From a bacterium UBP4_UBA6127 (GTDB lineage Bacteria; UBP4; UBA4092): 54,123 bases of DNA. Within the stretch, counting starts at the first letter, position 1; each line of letters opens with the position of its first letter. The translations under genes and the position numbers were made by a program. The stretch is from NCBI GenBank assembly GCA_002428325.1, contig DIVR01000044.1:1-54123 (forward strand). Direction: 5' to 3'. Under the pieces are notes generated by a model, which saw nothing but the letters and a program-made list of their open reading frames with translations, made no database searches and had not been told where the DNA came from. This document shows, one piece after another, positions 1-9,616 of this stretch.

Positions 1-2
1 AT

Positions 3-197
3 AAAGTAGCTGAATATGTAATGGAAGGTTTTGGAAAAATAATCTATTCCAGTGGTTCAGTTACCGATGCCCATCACCTATCCGCGAAAGAATATGATTC
101 AAACTCTGAGTTGTATTATTTCCTGGCTCGATGGTATTATCCCAAAACAGGAATATTTTTAAATCGACGTTGTAAAATTAATTCAGAAAGATATTAA
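3..197 (+). CDS. RHS-repeat protein, C-terminal end only
   Basis: The frame is open from the left edge to a TAA at 195-197 and gives the last 64 residues of a protein whose 5' part lies outside the window. It contains the hallmark end of an RHS core: SAKEYDSNSELYYFLARWYY followed by PKTGIFLNR. RHS/YD-repeat proteins form a hollow shell that often encloses a C-terminal toxin. Here the chain ends only nine residues after the core motif (RCKINSERY), so this copy has no toxin domain. It may be a truncated, orphan or structural RHS copy. Whether the upstream part is intact cannot be seen. Confidence 0.8.
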   Translation, partial: KVAEYVMEGFGKIIYSSGSVTDAHHLSAKEYDSNSELYYFLARWYYPKTGIFLNRRCKINSERY

Positions 198-221
198 CCT
201 CAAGAATCAGACATAGATCTC

Positions 222-1631
222 TTAGAGGATATATTTACTGAGGTCTTCGTCTTTGACCAGTGGGGAGAGTTTATCTTTCACCATATCCCCGGTGATAAGG
301 AGTTTTTTAGAGTCAGTTTCAGGGGCTTGGTAGGAGATATCTTCCAATAGTTTTTCCAGGAGGGTATGGAGTCTTCTGGCCCCAATATTCTCCATTGATT
401 GATTTACCTTTTGCGCCAGTTCTGCAAGGGTCTCAATGGCATCCGGGGTAAATTCCAGTTCCACCCCTTCGGTTGCCAGGAGGGCAATATATTGTTTTAT
501 CAGGGCATTCTGGGGTTGAGTGAGGATTTTCACAAAATCATCTTTAGTCAGGGAAGCCAGTTCCACCCGGATGGGGAATCGGCCCTGGAGTTCAGGAATC
601 AAATCCGACGGTTTAGCGACATTAAAAGCCCCAGCGGCAATAAAAAGAATATGGTTGGAATGGACCATCCCATGTTTGGTAGCCACTGTCGCCCCTTCTA
701 CGATGGGGAGTAAATCTCTCTGGACCCCTTCCCTGGAGACATCCAGCCCGGAATGGCCTGTTTCCCGTCCCGCCACTTTATCCAGTTCATCCAGGAAGAC
801 AATTCCCTGGTTTTCCACCCGATGGATAGCTTCCTGGGTTACTGATTCCCGGTCAATAAGTTTTTCCATTTCTTCTGCCAGGATGATTCTTTTGGCTTCA
901 GAAACCTTCATTTTCCGGTCTTTCGTCCTGGGAGGGATAAACTGGCCCACCATTTCCCGAAAATCCCGGCCCATGGATTCATCAAAACCCACCATCCCGA
1001 AAATCTCTGTCATAGGCGCATTGGATTCTTTGACTTCCAGTTCGATAAAAGTATCATCCAATTCCCCCAATTCCAGCTGTTGTTTAAGTTTCTCCCGAAT
1101 CCGGGTCCACCGTTCATCTTCCTGTCTCTTCCAGTCCACCTGGGAGATTTCCTGGAATTCATGGGAAACCGGCCGATTGGTATAACGCCGGATTTTTTTG
1201 GAAGGTTTCAGTAATTCAATCAGCCGGTCAGTGGTAGCTTTTTCAGCCTGAGGCATAACGGTTTCCATCCGCTCGGCTTTGACCATATTAATACTGATTT
1301 CAACTAAATCCCTGATAATGGATTCCACATCTTTGCCGACATAACCCACTTCGGTATATCGGGTCGCTTCCACTTTCAAGAAAGGGGCATTGGCGATTTT
1401 AGCCAGTCTCCGGGATATTTCTGTTTTACCGACACCTGTCGGGCCAATCATGATGATATTCTTGGGAATGACATCTTCCTGGAGTTCAGGGGTGAGTTTC
1501 ATTCGCCGGATCCGGTTGCGCAGGGCAATAGCCACCGCCCGCTTGGCCTCGGACTGGCCAATGATATATTGGTCTAATTCCTTGACTATCTGTCTGGGAG
1601 TAAGATGATCAGGTTCCATCATAATTAACAC
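222..1631 (-). CDS. hslU: HslU, ATPase subunit of the HslUV protease
   Basis: AAA+ unfoldase of the HslUV (ClpYQ) cytoplasmic protease, 469 aa from the GTG at 1631. Visible motifs are LTPRQIVKELDQYIIGQ near the N-terminus, Walker A GPTGVGKT (63-70), pore loop GYVG (96-99), Walker B GIVFLDELD (276-283) and PELQGRFPIRVEL in the sensor region. The C-terminus DLSKYIL matches the tail that docks into HslV in known HslU proteins. The usual partner hslV is not next to it; the upstream gene is purC. Start choice: ATGs at 1622 and 1619 align better with relatives, but the only Shine-Dalgarno (AAGGAT, 1644-1649) lies 12 nt before the GTG and over 20 nt before the ATGs. A terminator upstream separates it from purC. 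Confidence 0.95.
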   Translation of the reverse strand: MLIMMEPDHLTPRQIVKELDQYIIGQSEAKRAVAIALRNRIRRMKLTPELQEDVIPKNIIMIGPTGVGKTEISRRLAKIANAPFLKVEATRYTEVGYVGKDVESIIRDLVEISINMVKAERMETVMPQAEKATTDRLIELLKPSKKIRRYTNRPVSHEFQEISQVDWKRQEDERWTRIREKLKQQLELGELDDTFIELEVKESNAPMTEIFGMVGFDESMGRDFREMVGQFIPPRTKDRKMKVSEAKRIILAEEMEKLIDRESVTQEAIHRVENQGIVFLDELDKVAGRETGHSGLDVSREGVQRDLLPIVEGATVATKHGMVHSNHILFIAAGAFNVAKPSDLIPELQGRFPIRVELASLTKDDFVKILTQPQNALIKQYIALLATEGVELEFTPDAIETLAELAQKVNQSMENIGARRLHTLLEKLLEDISYQAPETDSKKLLITGDMVKDKLSPLVKDEDLSKYIL

Positions 1632-1653
1632 TATATCAAAAACATCCTTAAGA

Positions 1654-1696
1654 TGAAAAAAAGGCGGGAAACGAACATTCTGAGCGTCGCCCGCCT
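1654..1696 (-). terminator. Rho-independent terminator after purBC
   Basis: Read on the minus strand, AGGCGGG (1690-1696) pairs with CCCGCCT (1662-1668) and is followed by a run of seven T. It lies between the purC stop and hslU, so it should end the purB-purC transcript before hslU. Confidence 0.75.
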
Positions 1697-1748
1697 GGTA
1701 TCTCTTATTTGATTGTAAGCCAGAACTCTTTTTGGGGATAGAGTGGTA

Positions 1749-2462
1749 TTATTTACCGGTAACCCGTTTCAGGACTTCCTGATAGGCCTCTTCCACATGG
1801 CCCAAATCTCTCCGGAACCGGTCTTTATCCAGTTTTTCCCGAGTCTTCAAATCCCAGAACCGGCAGGTATCAGGGGAGATTTCATCTCCCAGCAGGACTT
1901 TGCCTTTATGAACCCCGAATTCCAGTTTGAAATCCACCAGCGCCAATCCTTTTTTCTTGAAGAAAGCTTTCAGGATAGTATTGATTTTCAGGGCCATCTC
2001 ATCGACTTTTTTCATCTGGGCTTTAGTGGCCAACCCCATAGCGATGACATGATAGATATTGATCTGGGGGTCATGCAGCGCATCATTTTTGTAACAGTAT
2101 TCCAGGATAGGGCTTTTGAGTTCTTTTCCTTCATCCAATCCCAGCCGGGGACAGAGGCTGCCGGCGGCAATATTCCTCACAATGACTTCCACTTTCAGAA
2201 TATCCAGTTTCTTGACCAGCATGGACCGGTCATCCAGCACCTGCATAAAGTGAGTGGGGATTTTCTTTTTGGCCAGCATCGTGAAAAGATAAGCGGAAAT
2301 CTGATTGTTGCAGACTCCTTTTTCGACAATCGTTCCTTTTTTCTTCCCATCAAAAGCCGTGGCATCATCCTTAAAATATTGGATGAAGAGGTCTTTGTTG
2401 TTAGTCGTATAAACGACCTTGGCTTTACCCTCGTAGATTTTTTTTACTTTTTTGATTTTCAT
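1749..2462 (-). CDS. purC: SAICAR synthetase
   Basis: Phosphoribosylaminoimidazole-succinocarboxamide synthase, 237 aa. It joins aspartate to CAIR in de novo purine synthesis in the cytoplasm. Family motifs are KKIYEGKAKVVY at the N-terminus, VIVRNIAAGSL, LVDFKLEFG and LLGDEISPDTCRFWD. Length is normal for the family. The ATG at 2460-2462 is preferred over more distal starts because MKIKKVKKIYEGKAK matches the family N-terminus. It overlaps the end of purB by 38 bp in another frame, so translation is probably coupled. Adenylosuccinate lyase, encoded by that overlapping gene, performs the next pathway step. Confidence 0.95.
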   Translation of the reverse strand: MKIKKVKKIYEGKAKVVYTTNNKDLFIQYFKDDATAFDGKKKGTIVEKGVCNNQISAYLFTMLAKKKIPTHFMQVLDDRSMLVKKLDILKVEVIVRNIAAGSLCPRLGLDEGKELKSPILEYCYKNDALHDPQINIYHVIAMGLATKAQMKKVDEMALKINTILKAFFKKKGLALVDFKLEFGVHKGKVLLGDEISPDTCRFWDLKTREKLDKDRFRRDLGHVEEAYQEVLKRVTGK

Positions 2463-3756
2463 GGTTCCAAACCTGCCTTTTAAAAATTTTATCGACATGT
2501 TTTGTAAAGAGCTTGGGATCGAAACAAGCATTTAATTCTTTCGCAGAGAGTTTGCCGGTCACATCAGCATCTGCTTCCAGGAAATCCCGGAAAGGAGTTT
2601 TCTCCATCCAGGCTTTCATGGCATTTCTCTGGACCAGGGCATAAGCCTCTTCCCGGGTCAGCCCTTTTCGGACCAACGCCAGCAGTACATGCTGGGAATA
2701 GACCAGCCCATAAGATTTTTTCATATTCTCGGCCATATTATCTTCATAGACAATCAGGTCTGCTATGACCCAGTTGAGTTTTGTCAGCATATAATGGACC
2801 AGGGTGGTGCTATCGGGTAAAATAACCCGTTCCACTGAGGAATGGGAGATATCCCGTTCATGCCAGAGAGCCACATTTTCCAATCCCGCCAGGGCATTGG
2901 TCCTCACCAGCCTGGCTAATCCGCAGAGTTGTTCACAAGTCACCGGATTCCGTTTGTGGGGCATGGCGGAAGAGCCTTTTTGTCCTTTGGTGAAAGGTTC
3001 TTCGGCTTCCAGGACTTCAGTCCGCTGTAAATGCCGGATTTCTGTGGCAATCTTTTCCATGGTAGCCGCTGTAATAGCCAATGCGCATAAATAATCAGCA
3101 TGCCGGTCCCGTTGGACCACCTGGTTGGAGATAGGCTCATAACTTAAGCCTAAAGATTTGCAGACTTCCGATTCAATTTCAGGAGGGATAGAAGCATAAG
3201 TGCCTACCGGTCCGGCAATCTTGCCGCAACTGACGGACTCTTTGGCTCGAATCAGCCGTTCCCGGTTTCGGATCATCTCATTACAATACATCCCCAGTTT
3301 CATCCCGAAGGTGATCGGTTCGGCATGGATCCCATGGGACCGGCCCATCTGCAGGGTGTATTTATATTTTACTGCCTGCCGGGCCAGGATTTGTATTGTC
3401 TCATCCAGCAACTCCAGGATAAGCTCGGCTGATTTTTTCATCCGTAAAGCCTGGGCGGTGTCGATCATATCATTGGAGGTCATCCCCATATGGATATATC
3501 GGCCGGAAGGCCCCACATGTTCATTGACACTGGTCAGAAAAGCAATCACATCATGCTTGACTTTAGCTTCGATCTCATTGATTCGATGAATATCAAAGCC
3601 GGCTTTCTTATGGATAGTCTTAAGGTCCTTGGCAGGAATTTCCCCACGCTTACCCCAGGCATCACAGACAGCCAACTCGACCTGGAGATAGGTCTGGAAC
3701 TTGGATTCCTCGCTCCAGAGATCCTGCATGGCAGGAAGAGTATATCGTTCAATCAC
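2425..3756 (-). CDS. purB: Adenylosuccinate lyase
   Basis: 443 aa, GTG start preceded by a GAGGG ribosome site. The enzyme splits SAICAR to AICAR plus fumarate, and adenylosuccinate to AMP plus fumarate. It belongs to the fumarase/aspartase superfamily. The signature GSSAMPHKRNP is present, as are TSNDMIDTAQALRM and GRSHGIHAEPITFG, which carry catalytic and substrate-binding residues. Its 3' end overlaps purC, which makes the substrate of this enzyme. The pair forms a two-gene purine operon closed by the hairpin at 1654-1696. Confidence 0.96.
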   Translation of the reverse strand: MIERYTLPAMQDLWSEESKFQTYLQVELAVCDAWGKRGEIPAKDLKTIHKKAGFDIHRINEIEAKVKHDVIAFLTSVNEHVGPSGRYIHMGMTSNDMIDTAQALRMKKSAELILELLDETIQILARQAVKYKYTLQMGRSHGIHAEPITFGMKLGMYCNEMIRNRERLIRAKESVSCGKIAGPVGTYASIPPEIESEVCKSLGLSYEPISNQVVQRDRHADYLCALAITAATMEKIATEIRHLQRTEVLEAEEPFTKGQKGSSAMPHKRNPVTCEQLCGLARLVRTNALAGLENVALWHERDISHSSVERVILPDSTTLVHYMLTKLNWVIADLIVYEDNMAENMKKSYGLVYSQHVLLALVRKGLTREEAYALVQRNAMKAWMEKTPFRDFLEADADVTGKLSAKELNACFDPKLFTKHVDKIFKRQVWNHENQKSKKNLRG

Positions 3757-3869
3757 TCTTGAGCCCTCGTTTCAGAATTTACTAGAAAAGTATTATTAAA
3801 TCTTATCATAAGGACTGGATTCCGCTGGGATGAAAAGATGGAAATCCTTAATCTTCGCTTTGAGTTTCA

Positions 3870-4337
3870 TTATTTCAACCTGAAATGACCATCATGTTCC
3901 TGATAATCCATAAGGGTTTGGTAATGGAGGGGGAGCAGGTTAGCCGGGAGCTGGTTCAGGGAGAAGAACTGGAGTTCTTTTCCCTCAATGCCATCCGCCT
4001 TGGGGATTCCCTTCCATTTTCTGACAATGAAAGTCACTGAGATCAATTGGACTTCATCCTGATTGGGATAAACCACTTTCAAATCTTTACCCGAATAAAG
4101 GGCCATAGGTTCCATCTCCAAAATATCCAATCCTGTTTCCTCTTTGACCTCCCGAATCATCCCTTCCTGGAAGGATTCTTCCAGCTCAATACAGCCCGCC
4201 GGCAGTCCCCAGAAATTCATATCATTTCGCAGCTGCAACAGCACCTCTCCCAACTCATTTAAAATAATGGCCCTGGCTCCTGGCAGGAAAATCTTCTGAT
4301 GCCCCAGTTTTGTTCTGACTGATTCAACATAATTCAT
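3870..4337 (-). CDS. Nudix hydrolase
   Basis: 155-aa single-domain Nudix protein. The Nudix box is complete: G-x5-E-x7-REVKEETGL, formed by GCIELEESFQEGMI and the residues after it, so the Mg-binding glutamates are in place. Upstream, PGARAIILNELGEVLLQLR is the typical first strand. These enzymes hydrolyse nucleoside diphosphates linked to another group; the substrate cannot be read from sequence. An AAGGA site precedes the ATG. It lies 113 bp upstream of purB on the same strand and could be co-transcribed, but no functional link is evident. Confidence 0.9.
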   Translation of the reverse strand: MNYVESVRTKLGHQKIFLPGARAIILNELGEVLLQLRNDMNFWGLPAGCIELEESFQEGMIREVKEETGLDILEMEPMALYSGKDLKVVYPNQDEVQLISVTFIVRKWKGIPKADGIEGKELQFFSLNQLPANLLPLHYQTLMDYQEHDGHFRLK

Positions 4338-4491
4338 TTCCAGGAATCCTTCTTTCTTATCAGCATGATTCTTTTGGCATTATTTTATCATCACCAGATA
4401 TTTCTCTTGCAGAGATTATTCCCCCATATTACTATGGGTATATTTAATTTATATATCGATATGGAAGCGATTGATGATGAAAGGTGTAAAT

Positions 4492-5973
4492 ATGGTTCTG
4501 GAAAATATTATGAAACGGATGATATATGTGGTTCTGGTTGGATTGATTGGGATTAGTATTCTGGTTGAGAAAGCCAATGCTGTCCGAGGGATGGATGGAG
4601 GGTTCATCGGGATATATCAGGGGGATAAGAAGGCCTGGACAGCAGAACGATGGGGGAAAGAATTGGGGTATCTCCAGAGTGTGGGAATGAATACGGCCGT
4701 TATTTCCACTGCTGTCTATAATACGACTGCATTTTATTCAGGCTGCAGCCTTGCCGGGTCAACGACCTTGGATGATACCTTAACCAAGATATTAGATTAT
4801 GGGGATGCCCATGGAATGAAATTCATCATTGGGTTATATGCCGAATCCTCTTCCTGGTCTCAGTATGGACAGACCTCCAGTTACCTGGCTAACTTATGTA
4901 AAACCTCGAAAAAAGTATGTGATGATGTCTGGTCGCAATACAGCAGCCGCCCCTCCTTAGCTGGATGGTATATCCCCCAGGAAATTGATAATTTGAATTG
5001 GACCACTGAAGCCGATCGAAACACCCTGGTGAAAAATTATCTTCGGCCTTTAAGTGATTATTGCCGAGCCAAAGATACCACTAAGCTGGTCAGTGAAGCT
5101 CCTTTTTATAATGATAATCTCCAATCAGCGGCTGATTATGGAACTTGGTGGAATAAGACCCTGGCTGATTGCACTTCGTTAAACCTGCTGATTCCCCAGG
5201 ATGGGATAGGAGCTGCCCATGCTGATTATACGACTGTCCAGAGTTATTTCAATGCCTTCAAGACCGCCTGTACCACTCATCATCGAGTGTTATGGGCCGA
5301 TATAGAAGCCTATGAGAGCCTATCCAATCAGGGTCCCACTTCAATTGGAAGACTGACCACCCAAATCAATGTGGTGGATCCTTATGTGACCGGGATAACA
5401 TGCTGGGAGTATTACAGCTGCCTGAGTCCCCTGAGAGCCTTGTCCTGCATGACTCTTTATAATCGATATGATGAATATGTTAATGGGGTCAATCTGGCAA
5501 AAGGGAAGACTTATTCAGCTCTGCCTGCTCCCCATGCCAGTTATGCGGATGATGGAATCAAACTGACCGATACCCTTTATCCTTATACCTGGGCATCCCA
5601 GGTAGGGTGGCAGAATCCAGGGACCTATCCGGTCGTTATCATTGACCTGGGTGCTGTAAAATCTTTCATTGGCGAAGTCCGAGCCCATTGCATGCGTTCA
5701 GATGGGTCCGGGGTCTATGCTCCCCAATCAATTACTGTGTCAGGTTCCAGTGATGGGTTGAATTATCAAACCTGGGGGAGTGCCCTGTGCAGTTCACCGG
5801 ATAACGGGTATATCAATATTTATGATTTGAAATGGCTCAATGCCGAGGCCCGGTATGTGAAACTGGAATTTATTCCCGATAGCCGAAATGCTTTTACCAT
5901 GGTCAATGATATTTTAATACGGCAGGGAACCGGAATGGTCCCGGTGGAATTAAGCTCCTTTGAGGCAGAATAA
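4492..5973 (+). CDS. Secreted DUF4434-like TIM-barrel protein with discoidin-like C-terminus
   Basis: About 493 aa. The ATG at 4492 has AAAGGTG 6-7 nt upstream; a second possible start is the ATG at 4510. A signal peptide (MKRMIYVVLVGLIGISILVE, ending KANA) precedes the mature part. Residues of about 30-330 resemble the DUF4434 glycosidase-like barrel (WGKELGYLQSVGMNTAVIS, FIIGLYAES, LAGWYIPQEIDN with an acidic pair). The last 150 residues look like an F5/8-type C (discoidin) fold (VVIIDLGAVKSFIGEVRAHC, ARYVKLEF). A carbohydrate-active extracellular role is likely but unproven. The protein ends in VPVELSSFEAE, a tail shared with the protease at 22.2 kb. Confidence 0.75.
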   Translation: MVLENIMKRMIYVVLVGLIGISILVEKANAVRGMDGGFIGIYQGDKKAWTAERWGKELGYLQSVGMNTAVISTAVYNTTAFYSGCSLAGSTTLDDTLTKILDYGDAHGMKFIIGLYAESSSWSQYGQTSSYLANLCKTSKKVCDDVWSQYSSRPSLAGWYIPQEIDNLNWTTEADRNTLVKNYLRPLSDYCRAKDTTKLVSEAPFYNDNLQSAADYGTWWNKTLADCTSLNLLIPQDGIGAAHADYTTVQSYFNAFKTACTTHHRVLWADIEAYESLSNQGPTSIGRLTTQINVVDPYVTGITCWEYYSCLSPLRALSCMTLYNRYDEYVNGVNLAKGKTYSALPAPHASYADDGIKLTDTLYPYTWASQVGWQNPGTYPVVIIDLGAVKSFIGEVRAHCMRSDGSGVYAPQSITVSGSSDGLNYQTWGSALCSSPDNGYINIYDLKWLNAEARYVKLEFIPDSRNAFTMVNDILIRQGTGMVPVELSSFEAE

Positions 5974-6088
5974 GGAACTTTCCTGTAAATCTTCCTCCGG
6001 CTCGTTTATGATATATTGAAAATATCAACAGGTTTTAGCGGCTTAATAAAAAGTCAGGGGACCTGTGATTCAAGGAGAAGGATTACTG

Positions 6089-6880
6089 ATGACCCAACAT
6101 CTGCAAGTTATGCTGGAAGTGGCCCGGGAAGCCGGACTTATCCAGAAAAAATCCCTGGGGAAACTGATAAAAATCGGGTACAAGGGAACCGGGAAAAATG
6201 ATGTCGTGACGGAAGTGGACAAAAAATGTGAAGCTTTTATTGTAAGGCAGTTAAATAAGGCTTTCCCTGATTATGCGGTATTGGCGGAAGAAGGAACGAA
6301 TGTAGATTCCAAAGTTCCATTCAAATGGGTCATAGACCCCCTGGATGGAACCGTAAATTATTCCCATGGACATCCGGCCTATGCAGTTTCTATCGGTTTA
6401 GAACATAAGGGAAAAATGGTCGCGGGAGCCTGTTATGCCGCCATGCTGGATGAAATGTATTACGCTGAAAAAGGGAAGGGGGCCTTCCTGAATGGCAAGA
6501 AAATCCAGGTCTCCAATACCCGGACATTGGAAACATCCCTGCTGTGTACCGGATTTGCGTATGATGTAAAATCCAACCCGGATAATAATCTGAATAATTT
6601 TGCCCATTTCATTTTGAATTCCCAGGCAGTCCGAAGAGATGGTTCGGCTGTGATAGACCTTTGTTATGTAGCCTGCGGCCGATATGAGGGGTTCTGGGAA
6701 TTGAATCTGAAACCCTGGGATGTAGCCGCTGCTTCTTTAATTATCCAGGAAGCCGGTGGGAAAGTCACAAAATTTGACGGTTCAAAATATTCTATCTATG
6801 GCAACCAAATTCTTGCCACCAATCGTAAAGTCCATAAGGATATGATGCGTGTCCTCCAGGAAGCCTCATTCCAAAAATAA
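6089..6880 (+). CDS. suhB: Inositol monophosphatase family protein
   Basis: 263-aa Mg-dependent sugar-phosphatase fold. Motifs are DVVTEVDKKCE, LAEEG (metal glutamate), VIDPLDGTVNYSHG (DPxDGT metal site) and ELNLKPWDVAAA near the C-terminus. Substrates in this family include inositol phosphate, fructose bisphosphate and NADP; which one applies is not evident. The ATG at 6089 is preferred over an in-frame GTG at 6065 because the GGAGAAGG ribosome site lies just before it. The last 32 bp overlap the next gene, a methyltransferase, suggesting coupled translation. Confidence 0.9.
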   Translation: MTQHLQVMLEVAREAGLIQKKSLGKLIKIGYKGTGKNDVVTEVDKKCEAFIVRQLNKAFPDYAVLAEEGTNVDSKVPFKWVIDPLDGTVNYSHGHPAYAVSIGLEHKGKMVAGACYAAMLDEMYYAEKGKGAFLNGKKIQVSNTRTLETSLLCTGFAYDVKSNPDNNLNNFAHFILNSQAVRRDGSAVIDLCYVACGRYEGFWELNLKPWDVAAASLIIQEAGGKVTKFDGSKYSIYGNQILATNRKVHKDMMRVLQEASFQK

Positions 6881-7640
6881 GAGCCGGGAAAGCATCTTTG
6901 ACCTGCATCCGGATATATATGAAGCCATGATTCCCTGGGGAAAACGGCTGGTCAGGGAAATGCCCTTTATTCAATCGGTCCTTGAAAAAAACAGGGTCCG
7001 GAAGGTCTTGGATATTGGCTGCGGACCGGGTCATCATGCCGTAGCCTTGCAACAGGCAGGGTATAAGGTGACGGGACTGGATAACAGCCTGCTAATGGTG
7101 AAATATGCCCGAAGCCAGGCTCTGAAATCAGGTTCATCGGTTCGATTTATCCAGGGTGATATTCTCAAACTGGCAGCGACCCTTAGAACTCGATATGATG
7201 CCGTTCTGGCCCTGGGAAACATGTTAGCCGGGTTGCCGGATAGAGATTCACTGGAAATGGCTTTGGAGCAAATTCATGCCTGCCTGAATCCCGGTGGGGT
7301 CTTTTTTCTGCAGGTGTTAAATTATCAAAAACTACTGGTTCCGGGAACTTATGATATTCCCCCCAGACCCTTTGAATGGAAGGGGACACCCGGTCTTTTT
7401 TTGCGGCATTTTGAAAAGGAAGCCGATCAAGTGCAAACCGCTTTTATCCTGCTTTTACATAAAGACGGCCAATGGGAGAGTGAATCCCATCTGGGCCATC
7501 ATTTGTTGTTCAGTAAAAAGCTTTTAAAAGAATCCCTTCTAAAAGCCGGATTTACTAAATTGAAATTCCGGTCTGGTTATGAAATAAAACCCTCCTCCCC
7601 TCCTGGTTCCAATGATATTATTGTTGTGGCAAATGCCTGA
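6849..7640 (+). CDS. Class I SAM-dependent methyltransferase
   Basis: 263 aa from a GTG inside the end of the phosphatase gene. Motif I is VLDIGCGPG (about 53-61), followed by the acidic strand end VTGLDNS, VRFIQGDI and the post-motif DAVLALGNMLAGL. The region LNPGGVFFLQVLNYQ is the usual sixth element of the Rossmann fold. It is soluble, with no membrane segment. The methyl acceptor is unknown; the fold is closest to small-molecule methyltransferases. Overlap with the upstream gene implies a two-gene operon. Confidence 0.88.
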   Translation: MSSRKPHSKNKSRESIFDLHPDIYEAMIPWGKRLVREMPFIQSVLEKNRVRKVLDIGCGPGHHAVALQQAGYKVTGLDNSLLMVKYARSQALKSGSSVRFIQGDILKLAATLRTRYDAVLALGNMLAGLPDRDSLEMALEQIHACLNPGGVFFLQVLNYQKLLVPGTYDIPPRPFEWKGTPGLFLRHFEKEADQVQTAFILLLHKDGQWESESHLGHHLLFSKKLLKESLLKAGFTKLKFRSGYEIKPSSPPGSNDIIVVANA

Positions 7641-7787
7641 TGGATTTTTCTTTCTATGCAGATAATCCGGATGGGTATTTGAATTTCTGACAACTTATTC
7701 CCGGGAAGCTACAGAATTCAAGATGACCAGGAAATGAGTCAATATCGGTAGAATATTAAACGAAAATTGAAATAGGATTAGCCGTAT

Positions 7788-9608
7788 ATGTCCAGGAAAA
7801 AGAATAAACTCAAAGATAAAGATATTGAGCAAGAATCAAAAAGCCTTATAAAAAGTGATACCCCCCTTTTTAACATTCCCAATTCTTATGGGGTTCCTCT
7901 GGGAACTTTGGGGTTTATGGGTCTTTTATATCTGGCTAGTTATTTTAATCGGGGGGTAATGACCTGGGCTTTTAATCCCATCATCTATGTGCCGGCAGGG
8001 TATAGTCTACTGACTTTGACCGGACTCATCCTGATGATTATCCTGATCACAGTCTTCCGGCATAAATTAGAAAATTGGAATCCTTCTTCCCTGGTCCAGC
8101 AGATTGTTTTATCGTGTTTATTCCTCTTATCTGCCTGGGTGATTATTCAGGTAAATCCCTTGTTTCCACATTTGGAGGGGGATGCCTTCCCTTCGGCCGG
8201 AAGGTTCGGGTCAGCCGCCGGGACTTATATATCTCATCTTCTGGGAATTCCTTTTCTGTTGGGAGTTCAGATAATCTGGAAACTGGCAGGCTTGGGATAC
8301 CTGGGGTTTGGAATGTATTTTTGTATTAAGATATTTCCGGGATTCTGGGACAGGGTGAACGGGTATCTCCTGATGGCCAGCCAGCCGGTGGTCCTGAATT
8401 ATATTGGATATTATGACAGTTATGGAGATTTTTTTCTTTTTGGAAGCCTTTTTTTAGGGCTGGTTTACTTGTATTCCCATAACCGAAAATGGCCATACCT
8501 ATTAGGAGCTTTGATATGTCTGGGATTGGCAGGATGGAGCCATAATCGGTTTTATTCCCTGATCATTTATCCCCTGGCGGGATTGTATTTTCTAGGGATG
8601 GGGAAATTAAGAGGGAGCCGGGACAGCCGAGGTTATTCTTCATTGTTGGTGATTTTTGGGATTATCCTGGCGGGGTTAGTTTCTGCTTATCAATTCAGTT
8701 TTCAATGTCCCCATCATCCTTATCAACACATGATTGGGTATATGTTTGAACAGATTGCCAAATATGATGGGATAATTTCTCCTTTTTACCATCCTTTTTT
8801 ATTAGTAGCCTCTTTTCTTTTGAGTTATATCTTTCTGATGGGACTTATTCTGGTCACATCCCGGAGTTCTTTTACAAAAGAGACCCAATGGAGAAGCGCT
8901 GCTGCCCTTTATGGAAGCCTGGGTTTTTTCTTGGCCTATTACCTGATGCAGGTTTTGATGCCTATGGCCACCTATGAAGTGTTAGATTTTGTCTGCCAAT
9001 CCGGCTGTCTGGGGGTCTTAATTGTTATTCCCATGATGGTGGTATTGGCTGAAACCGGCTGGAAACGATGGATTTACTGCCTGGTTGCTTTGAACCTGTT
9101 TATTACGATTCCCAGCCTGGTCATCCACAGTCAGGGGGGAGTGGAAAAACGATTAATAGCTTCTTTGGAAAAAGAGCGTTCCATTTCTGCCTGGGAATTA
9201 TCCCCTTTTGTGCCGGTAGGGCTGCATTTTAAAGAAGATGATGCCAGAGACCTTTGTGCCGAAACCTTTTCTCTGGGAGCCAACCAGAATGAAGCCCCTT
9301 TTAAATTGTTTCGATTTGATAACCGGGTCTATCTGATTGCCTGGCTTTATGAATGGGGAAAATATGCGGAAGGCAGGCAACAGATGGAAATATTATTAAG
9401 GGAAAATCCTGATATGGGAGCCAGACTTCTCAATCCGAATGCAGGATTCCCCAATCGGAAACATTTCATTCCCAGAACTTTGCACAGAGTGAAGGATTTA
9501 ATGGAGATATCTGAAAAATTATACAAGGAAACCGGAAAACCCATTTATTTGACCTTGGCACGATATGGCGCCAGTTACCTATTGAAAGAATCATCCAACC
9601 CTTTTTAG
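7788..9608 (+). CDS. Polytopic membrane protein, possibly a GT-C type glycosyltransferase
   Basis: 606 aa with a charged 25-residue N-terminus, roughly nine to eleven hydrophobic segments to about residue 450, and a soluble C-terminal part of about 150 residues. The first long loop carries HLEGDAFPSAGRF, an acidic motif placed where GT-C enzymes keep their catalytic Asp/Glu. Later, YIGYYDSYGDFFLFGSLF and WSHNRFYSL recall the family too. No exact family is recognised, so the enzyme call is inference. The C-terminal region (YEWGKYAEGRQQMEILLREN) may be TPR-like. A sharp terminator follows. Confidence 0.65.
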   Translation: MSRKKNKLKDKDIEQESKSLIKSDTPLFNIPNSYGVPLGTLGFMGLLYLASYFNRGVMTWAFNPIIYVPAGYSLLTLTGLILMIILITVFRHKLENWNPSSLVQQIVLSCLFLLSAWVIIQVNPLFPHLEGDAFPSAGRFGSAAGTYISHLLGIPFLLGVQIIWKLAGLGYLGFGMYFCIKIFPGFWDRVNGYLLMASQPVVLNYIGYYDSYGDFFLFGSLFLGLVYLYSHNRKWPYLLGALICLGLAGWSHNRFYSLIIYPLAGLYFLGMGKLRGSRDSRGYSSLLVIFGIILAGLVSAYQFSFQCPHHPYQHMIGYMFEQIAKYDGIISPFYHPFLLVASFLLSYIFLMGLILVTSRSSFTKETQWRSAAALYGSLGFFLAYYLMQVLMPMATYEVLDFVCQSGCLGVLIVIPMMVVLAETGWKRWIYCLVALNLFITIPSLVIHSQGGVEKRLIASLEKERSISAWELSPFVPVGLHFKEDDARDLCAETFSLGANQNEAPFKLFRFDNRVYLIAWLYEWGKYAEGRQQMEILLRENPDMGARLLNPNAGFPNRKHFIPRTLHRVKDLMEISEKLYKETGKPIYLTLARYGASYLLKESSNPF

Positions 9609-9616
9609 GTCAAAAT

